From assembly GCF_009296315.1 (NCBI RefSeq), contig NZ_WHLY01000002.1, positions 6,298,501-6,362,500 of the forward strand: DNA of 64,000 nucleotides. Reading direction: 5' to 3'. Shown one piece after another: positions 33,867 to 44,293 of this stretch. This stretch comes from Salmonirosea aquatica (lineage in GTDB: Bacteria > Bacteroidota > Bacteroidia > Cytophagales > Spirosomataceae). The position numbers and the translations under genes are program-made. Each line of letters starts with the position of its first letter. The stretch's first letter is position 1. Under the pieces are notes generated by a model. It was not told where the DNA came from. It was given only the letters and a program-made list of their open reading frames with translations, and ran no database searches.

Positions 33867-36710
33867 TCAGTAGTACCCATTCTTCCGTACGCTAGCCGTT
33901 ACACCGCGCATATTGTACGTAAAACTCAGCATGAAATACCGGGCCAAGGTACTTACCTGCGAGGTGGTCACGAAATTCTGCGAAGCATATTGGCTGATCC
34001 CCTGATTTTGGTTGAAAACATCGTAAGCAGACAGCCGTACTTCTCCCTTTTTACTTTTCAACATGACTTTATATAATGAAAGGTTCAGGATAGGTTGCAC
34101 CTGATTGAAGCCAAACTGATCATTTTTGTAGGTGTTCACATTAAACCGGCTCGAAAAAAAGATATCCATGGGAAATTTCACATTCATTTCGGCGCTGTAG
34201 CTACTATTAATGATTTTCTGATCCTGCTGGGAATTTACCGAGAAGCGGGTATTCGTGATGCTCCAGTCGGCATTGCCATAAAACGTGAACTTGTCGCTGG
34301 GCGTCAGGCTGAGCCGCGTGCCGAAATTATAGCGGTTGGAGTTGGTTTCGTTCAGAATATCGTTGATAAAAATCAGGTTTTTGCTGAAATTCAGTGACGT
34401 GTTCAGATTCAGGGTACTTTTGGTTTTCTTCAATGGGAAACCGTAGTTCAGATAAGATCCCAGATTCGAGCCACCCGTTACGTTGGTAGGCCGGGAACGT
34501 GTGACCAGATTTTCGTCGATCTCCTGGCTATAAACGATCTGATCCACATTGTATGTGTAATAGATGTTGCCAAAAAACTGCACAAAGCTACCTGGGTTGA
34601 AGTACTGGTAGCCGGTGCTTACCCGGTGATACGACTGGGGTACCAGGTTGGGGTTACCTTCGCGGATGTACAGCGGATTGCTATTATCCACGATCGGCTG
34701 CAGGTCCGTAATGGAAGGTTCGTTCACATTCATGCTGTAGCTGACGTTAAGGTACCGGTTGTTCTTCAGATCGTAGCGAAGGCTGGCGTTAGGCGTTAGG
34801 CGAGTAAACTGCCGGTCGATGCTCGAGCGGGTTGAGTTGCTCTGTCCCTGGCTAAATTCTCCCTGTAGGTCAAATTGCAACCCTGCCACGCCCAGCATGA
34901 TATTCAGGCCTTTGTTAGCGTACCTGAAACTGGTACCCAAACGATTGTAAATAAACCGGTTGGAATAGGCGCGGGTCAATTGCTCGTTGGCTACGAAGGT
35001 ACTGTTATCCTCGTTGACATCGAATACGTCGCGATCCACTTCGTCCTGCCGCAGGCTGAAATTATAGAAGGTTTCCCAGGTGAATTTTTTGGCAATGGGT
35101 TCGAGGTACAGCAGGCTCCCCTTCAGCTGCGTCCTGACGCTATTGGTTTCGTTATTCTGGTTGACATTCACAATACGGGGATCCTGGCCGTCCGTGTAGA
35201 ATTCGTTCCGGGAGCGCTGGCTTGACTCGCCGTCGGAATTATTGATGTTATAGCCCACACTGGCTGCCATATTCCTTCCTTTTTTCTTGAATTTATGGCG
35301 GTACAGGGCCGTATTGCCCATTGAAAATGAATTAAACCGATTGGCGTTGGCAATGTCGGCGCGCGTCGCGAGGTTTGGCAACGAGGAACTCCAAACCGGG
35401 TTGTTGCGGTAAAACCGCTGTTCGGAAATATAACTCGAATTGCCGTTTCCGAAGCGGGCGTTGCTTACCACCACGAGCGTGTTTAACGAATCGATCTTCT
35501 GTTCCAGCCGAATACCGCCCCGGTGGTTGGCGCTCAGGTTGCCCGTCGAGTTCCGATCCTCGTTCCGAAAAGAGTTGGCACTCAGGATACTTTCCCTTTG
35601 GTTGAATGCATCCTGCACCCGATCGGTTTGATTGAAAAAATAATTGGAACTGAACAGGGTTTTCTTGTTGTCGTAGTTGTAGTTCACCCCACCGACCCAG
35701 TTTTTGGTAAACCCCTGGTTCGATTGACCTCCACCCGGTGATATAGTAAGGCTCTCATCATCGCCGAAAGAAATAAAGCGGTCGTTGTTGTTGAAGCCAA
35801 AGTCCCCATCGTCACCCCAGTTGAACGACTGGCTGCCCCGGAAATCCTGGTAATCATCCCAGGTAAGGCCCGTTTGGTTGGTGTTGTTGCCCAGACCCAC
35901 GATTGCGAACTGCTGCTTGTCGTTGAAGCGGTTGTAGCTCACTTTGGCCTCCACGCGCTCCTTGGTACCCGCTCCGACCGTGGCCTTGCCGAAGCCCCCT
36001 TTCTTATGGCTGTCTTTCAGCTCGAGGTTCAGGTTTTTTTCTTTTTTTCCGTCATCTACACCCGTCAGCCGTGCCTGCTCCGATTTGCCATCGAACACCT
36101 GCACCTTGGAAATAGCCTCGGCGGGCAGGTTTTTAGTGGCCATTTTCACATCGCCACCAAAAAATCGCTTTCCGTCTACCGTCACCCGCTGTACTTCCTG
36201 GCCCTGCGCCCGGATCGTACCATCCTGCTCGACCTGCATGCCGGGTAATTTGCGCAGTAAATCCTCTACCGTAGAGCCAGGGGGTACCTTGAACGAACTG
36301 GCGTTGTACTCCACCGTATCGCCCCGGATACTGAGCGGGGCGCGGGCCGTTTTGATTACCACCTCGAACAAATCCTGGTTCAGGTTTTTCAGTTGAATTT
36401 TCCCGGCATCGAATACGGCGTCGTCGGTGGGCGTAATCAACTGTTCATAGGGAAGGTACCCTACGTACGAAATTTTCAAAAGGTGCGGAATACGCTTGAT
36501 ATTCTTGAATTCAAGTACCCCCTGCTCATCGGTACGGCCAAAGTTGACCAGCGAAGAATCTTTGGGAAGCAGGAGCATGATGGTGGCACCAGGCAGTGTG
36601 GTACCCGATGAATCGACCACAGTTCCCTTAATGGAAAACCGCCCGGAGGTTTGGGCTTGTGCAGTCAGACAAAACAAGGCAAGGAGGAGCGGAAGTAGGG
36701 CTTTTTTCAA
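33867..36710 (-). CDS. TonB-dependent receptor-like outer-membrane beta-barrel protein
   Basis: A 947-residue outer-membrane protein. Signal peptide 1-19, then a carboxypeptidase-regulatory-like beta domain (about 25-105; SGTTLPGATIMLLLPKDSSL), a plug-like domain (about 135-230; VEDLLRKLPGMQVEQDG, VTVDGKRFFGGD, ISKVQVFDGK), and a large barrel with many aromatic-rich strands ending in a short NGYY. This is the OMP_b-brl_3/TonB-receptor group paired with GLPGLI proteins. The predicted start is TTG (36708-36710) since no ATG lies in frame between the upstream stop and the signal peptide. The substrate is unknown. Confidence 0.88.
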   Translation of the reverse strand: MKKALLPLLLALFCLTAQAQTSGRFSIKGTVVDSSGTTLPGATIMLLLPKDSSLVNFGRTDEQGVLEFKNIKRIPHLLKISYVGYLPYEQLITPTDDAVFDAGKIQLKNLNQDLFEVVIKTARAPLSIRGDTVEYNASSFKVPPGSTVEDLLRKLPGMQVEQDGTIRAQGQEVQRVTVDGKRFFGGDVKMATKNLPAEAISKVQVFDGKSEQARLTGVDDGKKEKNLNLELKDSHKKGGFGKATVGAGTKERVEAKVSYNRFNDKQQFAIVGLGNNTNQTGLTWDDYQDFRGSQSFNWGDDGDFGFNNNDRFISFGDDESLTISPGGGQSNQGFTKNWVGGVNYNYDNKKTLFSSNYFFNQTDRVQDAFNQRESILSANSFRNEDRNSTGNLSANHRGGIRLEQKIDSLNTLVVVSNARFGNGNSSYISEQRFYRNNPVWSSSLPNLATRADIANANRFNSFSMGNTALYRHKFKKKGRNMAASVGYNINNSDGESSQRSRNEFYTDGQDPRIVNVNQNNETNSVRTQLKGSLLYLEPIAKKFTWETFYNFSLRQDEVDRDVFDVNEDNSTFVANEQLTRAYSNRFIYNRLGTSFRYANKGLNIMLGVAGLQFDLQGEFSQGQSNSTRSSIDRQFTRLTPNASLRYDLKNNRYLNVSYSMNVNEPSITDLQPIVDNSNPLYIREGNPNLVPQSYHRVSTGYQYFNPGSFVQFFGNIYYTYNVDQIVYSQEIDENLVTRSRPTNVTGGSNLGSYLNYGFPLKKTKSTLNLNTSLNFSKNLIFINDILNETNSNRYNFGTRLSLTPSDKFTFYGNADWSITNTRFSVNSQQDQKIINSSYSAEMNVKFPMDIFFSSRFNVNTYKNDQFGFNQVQPILNLSLYKVMLKSKKGEVRLSAYDVFNQNQGISQYASQNFVTTSQVSTLARYFMLSFTYNMRGVTASVRKNGYY

Positions 36711-36941
36711 GGGCTTGATGGTTGGTTGTATAAGCGGTGAGATGGACTGGTAGGTGCATTAAAGCTAAAGGTCTGAAAAAGTCATAAATGGTTGCAAAGG
36801 CTTCAAATTAAATTTCCCCAAATTTAAACTAAATATTTAGTCAATAAACTTAAAACTTCTTTTTAACATATTTTATGGTTCGTAAATATATAATTTTAAT
36901 TTATATAAAGTATACAATAATGTATACACAAAACACAAAAA

Positions 36942-36970
36942 AAGTGGGTACCCTTTGAAAGTACCCACTT
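36942..36970 (-). terminator. Intrinsic terminator of fabH
   Basis: aagtgggtac (36942-36951) and gtacccactt (36961-36970) are perfect ten-base arms around a nine-base loop. On the minus strand a run of Ts follows, 18 bp after the fabH stop. The hairpin stem includes a GGTACC overlapping the loop. Confidence 0.75.
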
Positions 36971-36988
36971 GGGGGAAAAACTAAAACC

Positions 36989-38047
36989 CTACCAGCGGAT
37001 TAAAGCGGAGCCCCAGGTGAATCCGCTTCCAAAGGCCGCCAAGCAGACCAAATCTCCTTCCTTCACCTTGCCGGCCTCCCAGGCCTCACAAAGGGCGATG
37101 GGAATGGACGCAGCGGTAGTGTTTCCGTATTTCTGTATATTATTCCAAACCTGATCGTTACGAAGCCCCAAACGGGATTGGACAAACTGACTTATCCGTA
37201 AATTGGCCTGATGGGGTACCAGTAAATCAATGTCTGTGGACGATAAGCCCGTCTTTTGAAGCGCCTCCCCTATTACTTCCGGGAATTTTACAATGGCATT
37301 TTTAAATACCAACTGCCCATCCATGGCGGGGTAGAAGCTTTTGTTCTCTAGCAATTCGGGATACACGAAAATGTCGCCATATTCAGAATCCGGATAATCA
37401 AACTTCGCTTCGGCTAGATGATGACCGCCATGGCTGCCGGGACTGAGTACCGCGAGTTGTTCGGCGTGGGTGCCATCGGAATGCAAATGCGTGGTAAGAA
37501 TGCCTTGCCCCTCCGCTTCGGTCGGTTGCAGGATTACCGCCCCCGCCCCATCGCCAAAAATCACCGTTACGTTCCGTCCTCGCGTGTCAAACTCCATGCC
37601 CATCGAGTGCATTTCGGCTCCTACCAGCAGGATATTTTTATACATGCCGGTCTTGACAAACTGGTCAGCTACCGAAAGGCCATATACAAACCCCGTGCAC
37701 TGATTACGGATGTCCAAAGCCCCGATTTCGGTTTTGGTAATGCCCAATTCACGTTGTAGCAAAACCCCACAGCCCGGAAAGTAGTAGTCGGGACTTAGCG
37801 TGGCGAAGATGATGAAATCTACTTCGTTTTTTTGGATTCCGGCTCGCTCAATGGCGATTTCGGCGGCGCGGGCCGCCATTGTAGTCGTGGTTTCCTCGTG
37901 TTTCTTGGCATATCGCCGTTCACGAATACCTGTACGCTCCTGAATCCAGGCATCCGAAGTCTCCATGACTTGGGCCAGATCATCATTGGTAACTACTTTT
38001 TCGGGTACATAGTACCCAATTCCGGCTATTTTGGTATGCAGAGGCAT
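36989..38047 (-). CDS. fabH: Beta-ketoacyl-ACP synthase III
   Basis: A 352-residue thiolase-fold enzyme that condenses acyl-CoA with malonyl-ACP to start fatty acid synthesis. Catalytic triad visible: C117 (RNQCTGFVYG), H279 (LVPHQANLR) and N309 (KYGNTTAAS). The N-terminal ERTGIRERRYA is diagnostic. A ~30-residue insert around 205-235 (HHLAEAKFDYPD) is common in Bacteroidota FabH paralogues; many genomes hold two copies, so whether this is the housekeeping enzyme is uncertain. It is divergent from the phosphoesterase gene, 35 bp away. Confidence 0.9.
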   Translation of the reverse strand: MPLHTKIAGIGYYVPEKVVTNDDLAQVMETSDAWIQERTGIRERRYAKKHEETTTTMAARAAEIAIERAGIQKNEVDFIIFATLSPDYYFPGCGVLLQRELGITKTEIGALDIRNQCTGFVYGLSVADQFVKTGMYKNILLVGAEMHSMGMEFDTRGRNVTVIFGDGAGAVILQPTEAEGQGILTTHLHSDGTHAEQLAVLSPGSHGGHHLAEAKFDYPDSEYGDIFVYPELLENKSFYPAMDGQLVFKNAIVKFPEVIGEALQKTGLSSTDIDLLVPHQANLRISQFVQSRLGLRNDQVWNNIQKYGNTTAASIPIALCEAWEAGKVKEGDLVCLAAFGSGFTWGSALIRW

Positions 38048-38082
38048 GCGTTTTTTCAGTTGATTGTTGATACTATTGTACT

Positions 38083-38595
38083 ATGAAAAGAATCGGACTT
38101 ATCTCGGATACTCACTCCCACCTCGATGAAGCAGTTTTCCTTCATTTTAAAAACTGTGACGAAATCTGGCATGCCGGAGATGTGGGCCATGTGGATATCC
38201 TGAATCGCCTCGAAGCTTATAAGCCTCTGCGGGTGGTGTATGGCAATATCGACGGCAAGCCAGTGCAGCTGCGTTCCAAGGAGAATTTGCACTTTGAATT
38301 GGAAGGCTTCCACGTCTGGATGACACACATTGGCGGGGCTCCTCCCCGTTACAATCCCACGGTTCGGCCAGAGTTGCGCACCGAGACGCCCGATATTTTC
38401 GTGTGTGGACATTCTCACATTCTGCGCGTTCTGCGTGATCCGGCCCTAAACAATATGCTCTACCTGAACCCCGGTGCGGCAGGTAAAGAAGGCTTTCATA
38501 AAATGCGAACACTGCTCCGTTTCTCCCTGGACAGCGGAAAAATCAAAGCCATGGAGGTAGTAGAGCTAGGGCTCCGCGGAGCGATTCAATTGTGA
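38083..38595 (+). CDS. YfcE/MJ0936-type metallophosphoesterase
   Basis: A 170-residue calcineurin-like phosphoesterase. Metal-site blocks: LISDTHSH (D9, H11), HAGDVGHVD, VYGNID, MTHIGG and CGHSHILRV. The small size matches YfcE-like phosphodiesterases acting on phosphodiesters of unclear physiology. It is alone on the plus strand, divergent from fabH, and ends about 145 bp before the convergent VPS10-like gene. Confidence 0.92.
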   Translation: MKRIGLISDTHSHLDEAVFLHFKNCDEIWHAGDVGHVDILNRLEAYKPLRVVYGNIDGKPVQLRSKENLHFELEGFHVWMTHIGGAPPRYNPTVRPELRTETPDIFVCGHSHILRVLRDPALNNMLYLNPGAAGKEGFHKMRTLLRFSLDSGKIKAMEVVELGLRGAIQL

Positions 38596-38740
38596 ATGAG
38601 TGAATATTGGTATACAGGAAGGGGGTAATTGAATTTTGGCTTTATATGAATATCGAAGATTTACTACCCATCTAAAATGAATGCGGCCTAAGTACTCGAT
38701 CTTGTCAGTAAAAATCCATTATTCTCCCATTCAAAATTGA

Positions 38741-41700
38741 TCAAGGTAGGGTAATCTTTTCAATTCCTTTTTCCCGGCAAAGGATGTTGAATGCGGCGAT
38801 TTTACCCAGCAAGACCTGCTTCTCAGCATCCAGGGTTGCCCACTGGGCATCTAATTCTGCCAATCGCTGAGTTTGCCCGTTGGTGATACCCGGTACATTG
38901 GAATCCAGCTCACCGCGCACGAAAATGTAGTCGGCACTGAGCATGTTCAGAAAATTAATTACATCATCGTTCGATTCCGACTTGTTTTGCACAAGTTTTT
39001 CCTCCCAGCCTTTCAACGACTTAACCAATATTTTGGCAGAATCAGCCACTGATTTGAGTGCCGATTTTTCCTTTAGTAAATCGGCCAGGTCAGAAACTTG
39101 CTTGCGGGCTTTCCGCATGTCCAATACTGATTTATGGATTTCCTTCACCTTGTCTTCCACAGAAGTAAGAACCCGTTGCTGCTCTTGGTACTCTGCATCG
39201 GTGGCCTTGATGCGTGGGTCAGGCAGGATGTTGAAGGTGGCGGATTTGACTTGGCCCGTATAAGTCAGTCGGGCCGTAAAGCGTCCGGGAGCTACCTTAT
39301 GGCCGTCGTAACTTCCTTCAATGAATACCTTAGGTACCCCCGGAAGAGTTTTGGCGCGCATATCCCATACAAAACGGTTCATCCCCCCCTTTGTGAGCAA
39401 AAGGTCGTCGGCCGAGGGGCCACCCGGATACTTCTCAAAAGTCTCATCTTTTTTACTGCTAAACTCACGGATAAGTTTACCTTGTGCATCCAGAATTTCC
39501 AATTTAAGGGCACTACTCGTATCGGGTTGAAGGGGGAGCTGGTAGTAAATCACAACGCCTGTGGCCGGATTTTCTCCCACCAGGCTACTTTCTATTGTCC
39601 CGGGGCTGTCCTCTTCATCCTTCACTTTATCCAGGGTACTCCGACCCGACACCCGATATGCGTCCTCAGGCGTATAAAGCCATAAACTATCCTCCCCCAT
39701 AGCTTCCCTGTACTGCCGCAGTGGTGCAAGATCATCCAGTATCCAAATCGAGCGCCCCATCGTGGCGGCAATCAAATCGTTCTGATGTAGTTTCAAGTCA
39801 GTGATAGGTGTTACGGGAAGGTTCAGTTGGAAGGGGTACCATACTTTACCCCCATTGTATGAGATATACAAACCCGTTTCGGTTCCGGCATACAGCAAAT
39901 CCTTCCGCTGATCGTCTTCCCGCACCACGCGGGTGTAGGCACCTTCGGGAATGCCCTGATTGATTTTTGTCCATGTTTTCCCGTAGTCCGTCGTTTTGTA
40001 GATTCCCGGGGTGAAGTCATTGAACTTGTAGCGCGTCGTGGCCAGATATGCAGTTGCTTTGTCGTGGGGCGATACTTCGATACAATTGATCAGGGTTTCC
40101 TCAAGGCCTTTCGGGGTCACATTGGTCCAGGTCTGGCCGTTGTCCCGGGTGATGTGTACCAGTCCATCGTCGCTTCCCGCCCAGAACACACCAGCTTCCT
40201 GGGGTGACTCCATAAGATAGGAAATGGTAGCGTAGTTTTCGCCTCCCGCTCCTTCATTGGTGTAGGGCGCTCCCCCCAAACCCAGTTTAGTAGTATCGGC
40301 ACGGGTAAGATCAGGCGAAATTGTGGTCCAGGTCTTCCCCAAATCGGTCGTCTTGAACACCCTGTTTCCGGCGTGGTAGAATGCTTTTTCGCGCTGGGAA
40401 TAAATGATGGGGGCATTCCAGTTGAACCGGTATTTCATTTCTTTAGCCGGGACCGACTGGTACTGAACGGGCGATACCATTACTCCTTTACCCTCTTTAT
40501 TTTCAAGGTCAAGTAGTTCAATTGTCCCCTGATAACTCCCCCCCATGACGTAGCGGGGAGAATCGGGATCAAAGGCCAGAAACGCACTTTCCCCGCCCGC
40601 CGATGGCTCCCATTCGCGGACGGTAATACTGCCTCCGGCGGTATTGCGGCTCGTGATCATTACCGAAGAATTGTCCTGCTGTCCGGCATAAATACGGTAC
40701 GGGAACAAATTGTCGACACTCAATCGGTAAAACTGGGCCGTAGGCATCCCATCCTGGGACGAGAAAGTTTCACCGCCGTTGAAACTCACCGCCGCGCCTC
40801 CGTCGTTGGAAAGGACCAGGTTCCTAGTATTGTTTGGATTGATCCAAAGATCATGGTGGTCGCCATGGGTTTTGGAGAAAACACTACTGAATGTTTTTCC
40901 GCCATCAATTGATTTCAGAGCGGGCGAATTCAGTACATAAACCGTATTTTCATCCCCCGGATCAGCAAAAATTTCGGTATAATACCAGGCACGCTGGACC
41001 GTACGGTGGTCCTTACTGACCCGCTCCCAACTCTTACCCGCATCGTCAGATCGAAACACACCACCCTTTTCTTTCTCAGTGTCGGATTCGATCACCGCAA
41101 ACACCCGCTCGGGGTTGGCCCGGGAAACCGATATGCCCATCTTACCCATCTCTTTAGGAAGGCCCTTTTCAAGTTTAATCCAAGTCGATCCCGCGTCGGT
41201 AGATTTGTATAGTCCACTGCCTTTTCCACCGCTGTCCATTTGCCAGGGAAGGCGGCGGTGATCCCAGAGGGCGGCGTATAGGATTCGGGGATTGGTCATA
41301 TCCATACTCAAATCGGCGCAGCCCGAATTTTCATCCACATAAAGTACCCTTTTCCAGGAGTGCCCGCCATCCTCCGATTTGTAAACGCCACGTTCTTCCG
41401 ACGGCCCGTGAAGAGCGCCTTGAGCCGCCACATATACTACCTCAGGATTTTGGGGATGGATACGGATCATGGCGATATGCCTGGTTTTATCCAAGCCCGT
41501 TTTTGTCCAGGTTTTACCGGCGTCCGTCGATTTGTACACCCCATCACCGTAAGAGGTCATTACCCCACGCGGGGCATGCTCTCCCATACCGACGTACAAC
41601 ACATTGGGGTCAGATTCCGAAACAGCCACCGCCCCAACGGAGCCGGTCTTGAAATATGGGTCCGAAATATTGGCCCATGAAACCCCCGCATCATTAGTTT

Positions 41701-41953
41701 TCCATAGGCCTCCTCCCGTAGTACCCATGTAGTAGGCAAGCGGATCAGCCACTACCCCTGCCGAAGTAACGGAACGCCCTCCCCGAAAGGGGCCGATGTT
41801 CCGCCATTTCAAAGCCTTAAGCTTACTGCTGATATCCAACGAATCAGCATTGGCAACCACACTGGACTGAGATTTGTAATTTCGGTTTTTCTTCTGTGCC
41901 CAGGATTGCGTTTGGATCGACAGCAGAGTAACCCATAGTAGTAAATACTTCAT
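38741..41953 (-). CDS. VPS10/sortilin-like BNR-repeat exported protein
   Basis: A 1070-residue secreted protein with signal peptide (1-19, SWAQ). It contains many BNR/Asp-box repeats of the S/T-x-D-x-G-x-x-W type ([45 protein letters not shown]), spread over about residues 45-740, as in the VPS10/sortilin propeller family. The C-terminal ~280 residues are a strand-rich region followed by a long helical segment (about 950-1040). Homologues are common in Bacteroidota and marked as glycosyl-hydrolase-like or VPS10 proteins without a proven reaction. A coding-unit of its own. Confidence 0.85.
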   Translation of the reverse strand: MKYLLLWVTLLSIQTQSWAQKKNRNYKSQSSVVANADSLDISSKLKALKWRNIGPFRGGRSVTSAGVVADPLAYYMGTTGGGLWKTNDAGVSWANISDPYFKTGSVGAVAVSESDPNVLYVGMGEHAPRGVMTSYGDGVYKSTDAGKTWTKTGLDKTRHIAMIRIHPQNPEVVYVAAQGALHGPSEERGVYKSEDGGHSWKRVLYVDENSGCADLSMDMTNPRILYAALWDHRRLPWQMDSGGKGSGLYKSTDAGSTWIKLEKGLPKEMGKMGISVSRANPERVFAVIESDTEKEKGGVFRSDDAGKSWERVSKDHRTVQRAWYYTEIFADPGDENTVYVLNSPALKSIDGGKTFSSVFSKTHGDHHDLWINPNNTRNLVLSNDGGAAVSFNGGETFSSQDGMPTAQFYRLSVDNLFPYRIYAGQQDNSSVMITSRNTAGGSITVREWEPSAGGESAFLAFDPDSPRYVMGGSYQGTIELLDLENKEGKGVMVSPVQYQSVPAKEMKYRFNWNAPIIYSQREKAFYHAGNRVFKTTDLGKTWTTISPDLTRADTTKLGLGGAPYTNEGAGGENYATISYLMESPQEAGVFWAGSDDGLVHITRDNGQTWTNVTPKGLEETLINCIEVSPHDKATAYLATTRYKFNDFTPGIYKTTDYGKTWTKINQGIPEGAYTRVVREDDQRKDLLYAGTETGLYISYNGGKVWYPFQLNLPVTPITDLKLHQNDLIAATMGRSIWILDDLAPLRQYREAMGEDSLWLYTPEDAYRVSGRSTLDKVKDEEDSPGTIESSLVGENPATGVVIYYQLPLQPDTSSALKLEILDAQGKLIREFSSKKDETFEKYPGGPSADDLLLTKGGMNRFVWDMRAKTLPGVPKVFIEGSYDGHKVAPGRFTARLTYTGQVKSATFNILPDPRIKATDAEYQEQQRVLTSVEDKVKEIHKSVLDMRKARKQVSDLADLLKEKSALKSVADSAKILVKSLKGWEEKLVQNKSESNDDVINFLNMLSADYIFVRGELDSNVPGITNGQTQRLAELDAQWATLDAEKQVLLGKIAAFNILCREKGIEKITLP

Positions 41954-42075
41954 ATAGAATTACATTATTTGCTAAAGGTGATTCTAGAAAGAACAAAGCT
42001 AAGGTTATTCCCAGAAGGGCAGATTCATTTTTGGTGTTGGCATGGCTTTAATGGTAAAATAATCATTATTGTGTA

Positions 42076-42104
42076 TTTGAATTTACCCAAAAAGTGTACT
42101 TTTA
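42076..42104 (+). promoter_or_regulatory. Candidate promoter of the RRM gene
   Basis: TTTG (42076-42079) and TACTTTTA (42097-42104) are separated by 17 bases, close to the Bacteroidota TTTG/TAnnTTTG promoter pattern with one mismatch at the last base. The ATG is 25 bases downstream, with an A-rich leader. Confidence 0.5.
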
Positions 42105-42129
42105 GAAAAAAAACAAACCAATTGAAACA

Positions 42130-42597
42130 ATGGACATTTACGTAGGGAGCCTTCCCTTTAAAATGAAGGAAGCAGAATTGCGCGAAATCTTCGAAAAATA
42201 CGGGGAGGTGTCTTCCGCGAAGATCATCATTGATAAAATGACGCGCCAAAGTAAAGGTTTCGGTTTTGTGGAAATGCCGGATGTTGCCCAGGCCAAAGAT
42301 GCCATCTCAAATCTGAATGGCCAGGAGATAATGGGCCGGGAGTTGGTAGTCAATGAATCGCAAAAGACTGAACGGACGGGTCCACGTCCGGGAGGAAACC
42401 GCCCTGGCGGTGGCGGCGGGGCGGGAGGCTATCGGTCCGGTGGGGGGGAGGGGACTTCCAGCGCCGCGATCAAAGCAGCCGTCCTTTCAACCGCTCAAAC
42501 GACCGACCAGGTGATAAGAAGTGGGATCGCCCGGACCGGGATTCGGATCGGCGAGGGGGCTTCCGGGGAAATGACCGCGACGACTTCGAATAAATAA
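42130..42597 (+). CDS. RRM RNA-binding protein with frameshifted C-terminal tail
   Basis: The first ~80 residues are one RNA recognition motif: RNP2 IYVGSL at the start and RNP1 KGFGFVEM around 45-52, ending LVVNESQK. A glycine-rich linker follows. As given, the frame then changes to an alanine/threonine tail ending at 42597. Adding one G to the run of seven (42442-42448) restores a typical RG-rich tail (DFQRRDQSSRPFNRSN...RGNDRDDFE) with a stop at 42591-42593. That tail is the usual one for these proteins, so the correct product is about 154 residues. Role: RNA binding, perhaps cold-shock related (known for the family). A strong terminator follows. Confidence 0.85.
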   Translation: MDIYVGSLPFKMKEAELREIFEKYGEVSSAKIIIDKMTRQSKGFGFVEMPDVAQAKDAISNLNGQEIMGRELVVNESQKTERTGPRPGGNRPGGGGGAGGYRSGGGEGTSSAAIKAAVLSTAQTTDQVIRSGIARTGIRIGEGASGEMTATTSNK

Positions 42598-42612
42598 TAG
42601 TTATCTACTGAA

Positions 42613-42657
42613 AAGCCTTGCGGGAGAAGAAGTAACTCTCCCGCAAGGCTTTTTTTG
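42613..42657 (+). terminator. Intrinsic terminator of the RRM gene
   Basis: aagccttgcgggaga (42613-42627) pairs perfectly with tctcccgcaaggctt (42637-42651) around a nine-base loop, followed by a run of seven Ts. Confidence 0.85.
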
Positions 42658-42788
42658 TATCGATTCACTTGATTTTGCCATGTCTTTCTGACCGTGCTTT
42701 CTTTACCCAGACACAATACTATTATCTTAGGCCCCAATAGTTTACTAAACAAATGGCATTTAAGCAGCATTTTATTATCTTTATATGA

Positions 42789-42796
42789 TAACTTTG
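42789..42796 (+). promoter_or_regulatory. Candidate -7 box of the sigma-factor gene
   Basis: TAACTTTG fits TAnnTTTG exactly and lies 33 bases before the ATG at 42830. No convincing TTTG lies at the expected spacing upstream, so this is a half promoter. Confidence 0.4.
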
Positions 42797-42829
42797 TCCG
42801 GAGTGAATTTGTGAATTTCTACCAATACA

Positions 42830-43402
42830 ATGGATAGCGAAACCGAGTCCGATCACGAATTGTGGCATCTGATCCGAAAAGGAAGCGAGCAAGGTTTTAG
42901 GTCCTTTTTCGACCGATACCATGCAACACTCTACCACTATGGCTGTACATTATCCTGCTCTGCGGACCTGGTTGAAGATGCGGTACAGGACGTTTTCATT
43001 GATGTGTGGCGCCTGCGCAATACCCTGACTCCTGACATCGTGTCCGTAAAATTTTATCTGTTCAGGTCCCTGCGCCGGAGGATCCAACGTAGTCGCGCCA
43101 GCCTCCCGATCATGCAGGAATTATCTCAGGCCTCGGGTTTGGGAGTATTCTCCGTATCCCTCAGTTCTGAAGCTGAGCACATTCAACGTGAAACTACGCA
43201 ACGATTGGCCGGTTGGCTGCATAGTTCGGTAGCCCAACTCCCTAGCCGTCAGGCCGAGGTAATCACCCTCCGTTATTTTGAAGAATTCACCATTGCCGAA
43301 ACCGCCCGCCTCATGGGAATCAGTGAGAAATCGGTACGTAACTTCATCTACAAGGCCCTTTGCACTTTGCGGCATAATCGCCCGCTCGAACTGTTAGGTT
43401 GA
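42830..43402 (+). CDS. ECF RNA polymerase sigma factor (sigma-70 family)
   Basis: A 190-residue ECF sigma factor. Region 2 shows FRSFFDRYHATLYHYG and EDAVQDVFIDVW; region 4 shows LPSRQAEVITLRYFEEF, then IAETARLMGISEKSVRNFIYKAL, the recognition helix. Such sigma factors in Bacteroidota drive expression of SusC/SusD operons and are usually paired with a FecR-type anti-sigma factor. The next gene is a shortened anti-sigma factor and the SusC gene follows, so this is the regulator of the uptake locus. Confidence 0.92.
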   Translation: MDSETESDHELWHLIRKGSEQGFRSFFDRYHATLYHYGCTLSCSADLVEDAVQDVFIDVWRLRNTLTPDIVSVKFYLFRSLRRRIQRSRASLPIMQELSQASGLGVFSVSLSSEAEHIQRETTQRLAGWLHSSVAQLPSRQAEVITLRYFEEFTIAETARLMGISEKSVRNFIYKALCTLRHNRPLELLG

Positions 43403-43575
43403 AATCCAAGCGCCCAGCAGGTACCTGTGCAGAAAGTCAGTTCCCCACTCTACCACTTCTCATTGCCAAGCATTTTTTGAATTATTTTATAAAATAATTC
43501 CATTTAAAGGGGTTAATTTAAAATTATCCGCCTCTTAGTATTTGAACGAATGGCTCTGCGTCGCTCTATCCGGTA

Positions 43576-43977
43576 ATGAAACCCTACCCTTATTCACTTA
43601 CTGAATTAATCCAGGATGATGATTTCATAGCCTGGGTTTTGCACCCTGACGTTGCCCGTGATGCCCACTGGAATCAATACTTGCTGGACTATCCGGAAAA
43701 GAAGCAAATGGTCGAAGACGCAAAAGGGTACGTGATACTACTGGCCGAAGATACGGGTAGGCACCGCCCTAGTCCGGATCAGAGCACTAAGATGTGGGGA
43801 GCAGTCGAGCAATATGTAGTTGAAGAGCATAAACGAGAGAAAAAAGGGAAATTGTTCCTCTCGCGCCTGAACCTGTTTTTGGTCTGGCTCACTCTGCTCC
43901 TGATGATCAGTATCTTGGGCTACTGGTACTATACTAGATATCATATACCGGATCCGCAACTTGTCATTGGCAGGTAA
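43576..43977 (+). CDS. Anti-sigma factor, N-terminal and transmembrane part only (no FecR domain)
   Basis: A 133-residue protein. Residues 1-75 match the cytoplasmic, sigma-binding end of FecR-type anti-sigma factors (ELIQDDDFIAWVLHP, then EKKQMVEDAKGYVILLAED). One transmembrane helix lies at about 100-118 (LFLVWLTLLLMISILGYWYY), followed by only ~14 residues. Family members normally continue ~200 residues with a periplasmic FecR domain that contacts the SusC signalling domain; none is encoded in the 316 bp before SusC. It can probably still bind the sigma factor, but how it would receive a signal is unclear. Confidence 0.75.
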   Translation: MKPYPYSLTELIQDDDFIAWVLHPDVARDAHWNQYLLDYPEKKQMVEDAKGYVILLAEDTGRHRPSPDQSTKMWGAVEQYVVEEHKREKKGKLFLSRLNLFLVWLTLLLMISILGYWYYTRYHIPDPQLVIGR

Positions 43978-44293
43978 CATCTGGAACGAGACAGTCAGCA
44001 CAGGATAATCAGGAAAAATAACAAACCCTCACACTTAATAAAGAATATGAAATTGTCTAGTAAAAGTGATGTTTATCATTGAATAAAAGTCTTACTAACC
44101 TTTAAACTTTCTTACCTATGAGATGAAAAATAGCAATCCAATCCCGAAAAACATGTTCAGGCAGGTCAGTCAACAGGCTTTTGTCGACTTTCCGACTGCA
44201 TGTGCAGACAGCTGCTCCGGCTTACCGAGTAATGAAAATGCTGGACAAGCCACCCCTGTAACCTATTAACACTAATAACCAATTCCTTATACT
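43978..44293. other. Leader region of the SusC operon
   Basis: 316 bp between the anti-sigma gene and SusC. A 48-codon frame (44123-44269) starts MKNSNPIPKNMFRQ but has no further support. No terminator is evident. It should hold the promoter that the ECF sigma factor recognises, but one cannot be identified by eye. Confidence 0.45.

Noticed and set aside
44123-44269. A 48-codon frame between the anti-sigma and SusC genes
   Set aside because: No recognisable sequence, no signal peptide and no typical start context; kept as leader DNA.
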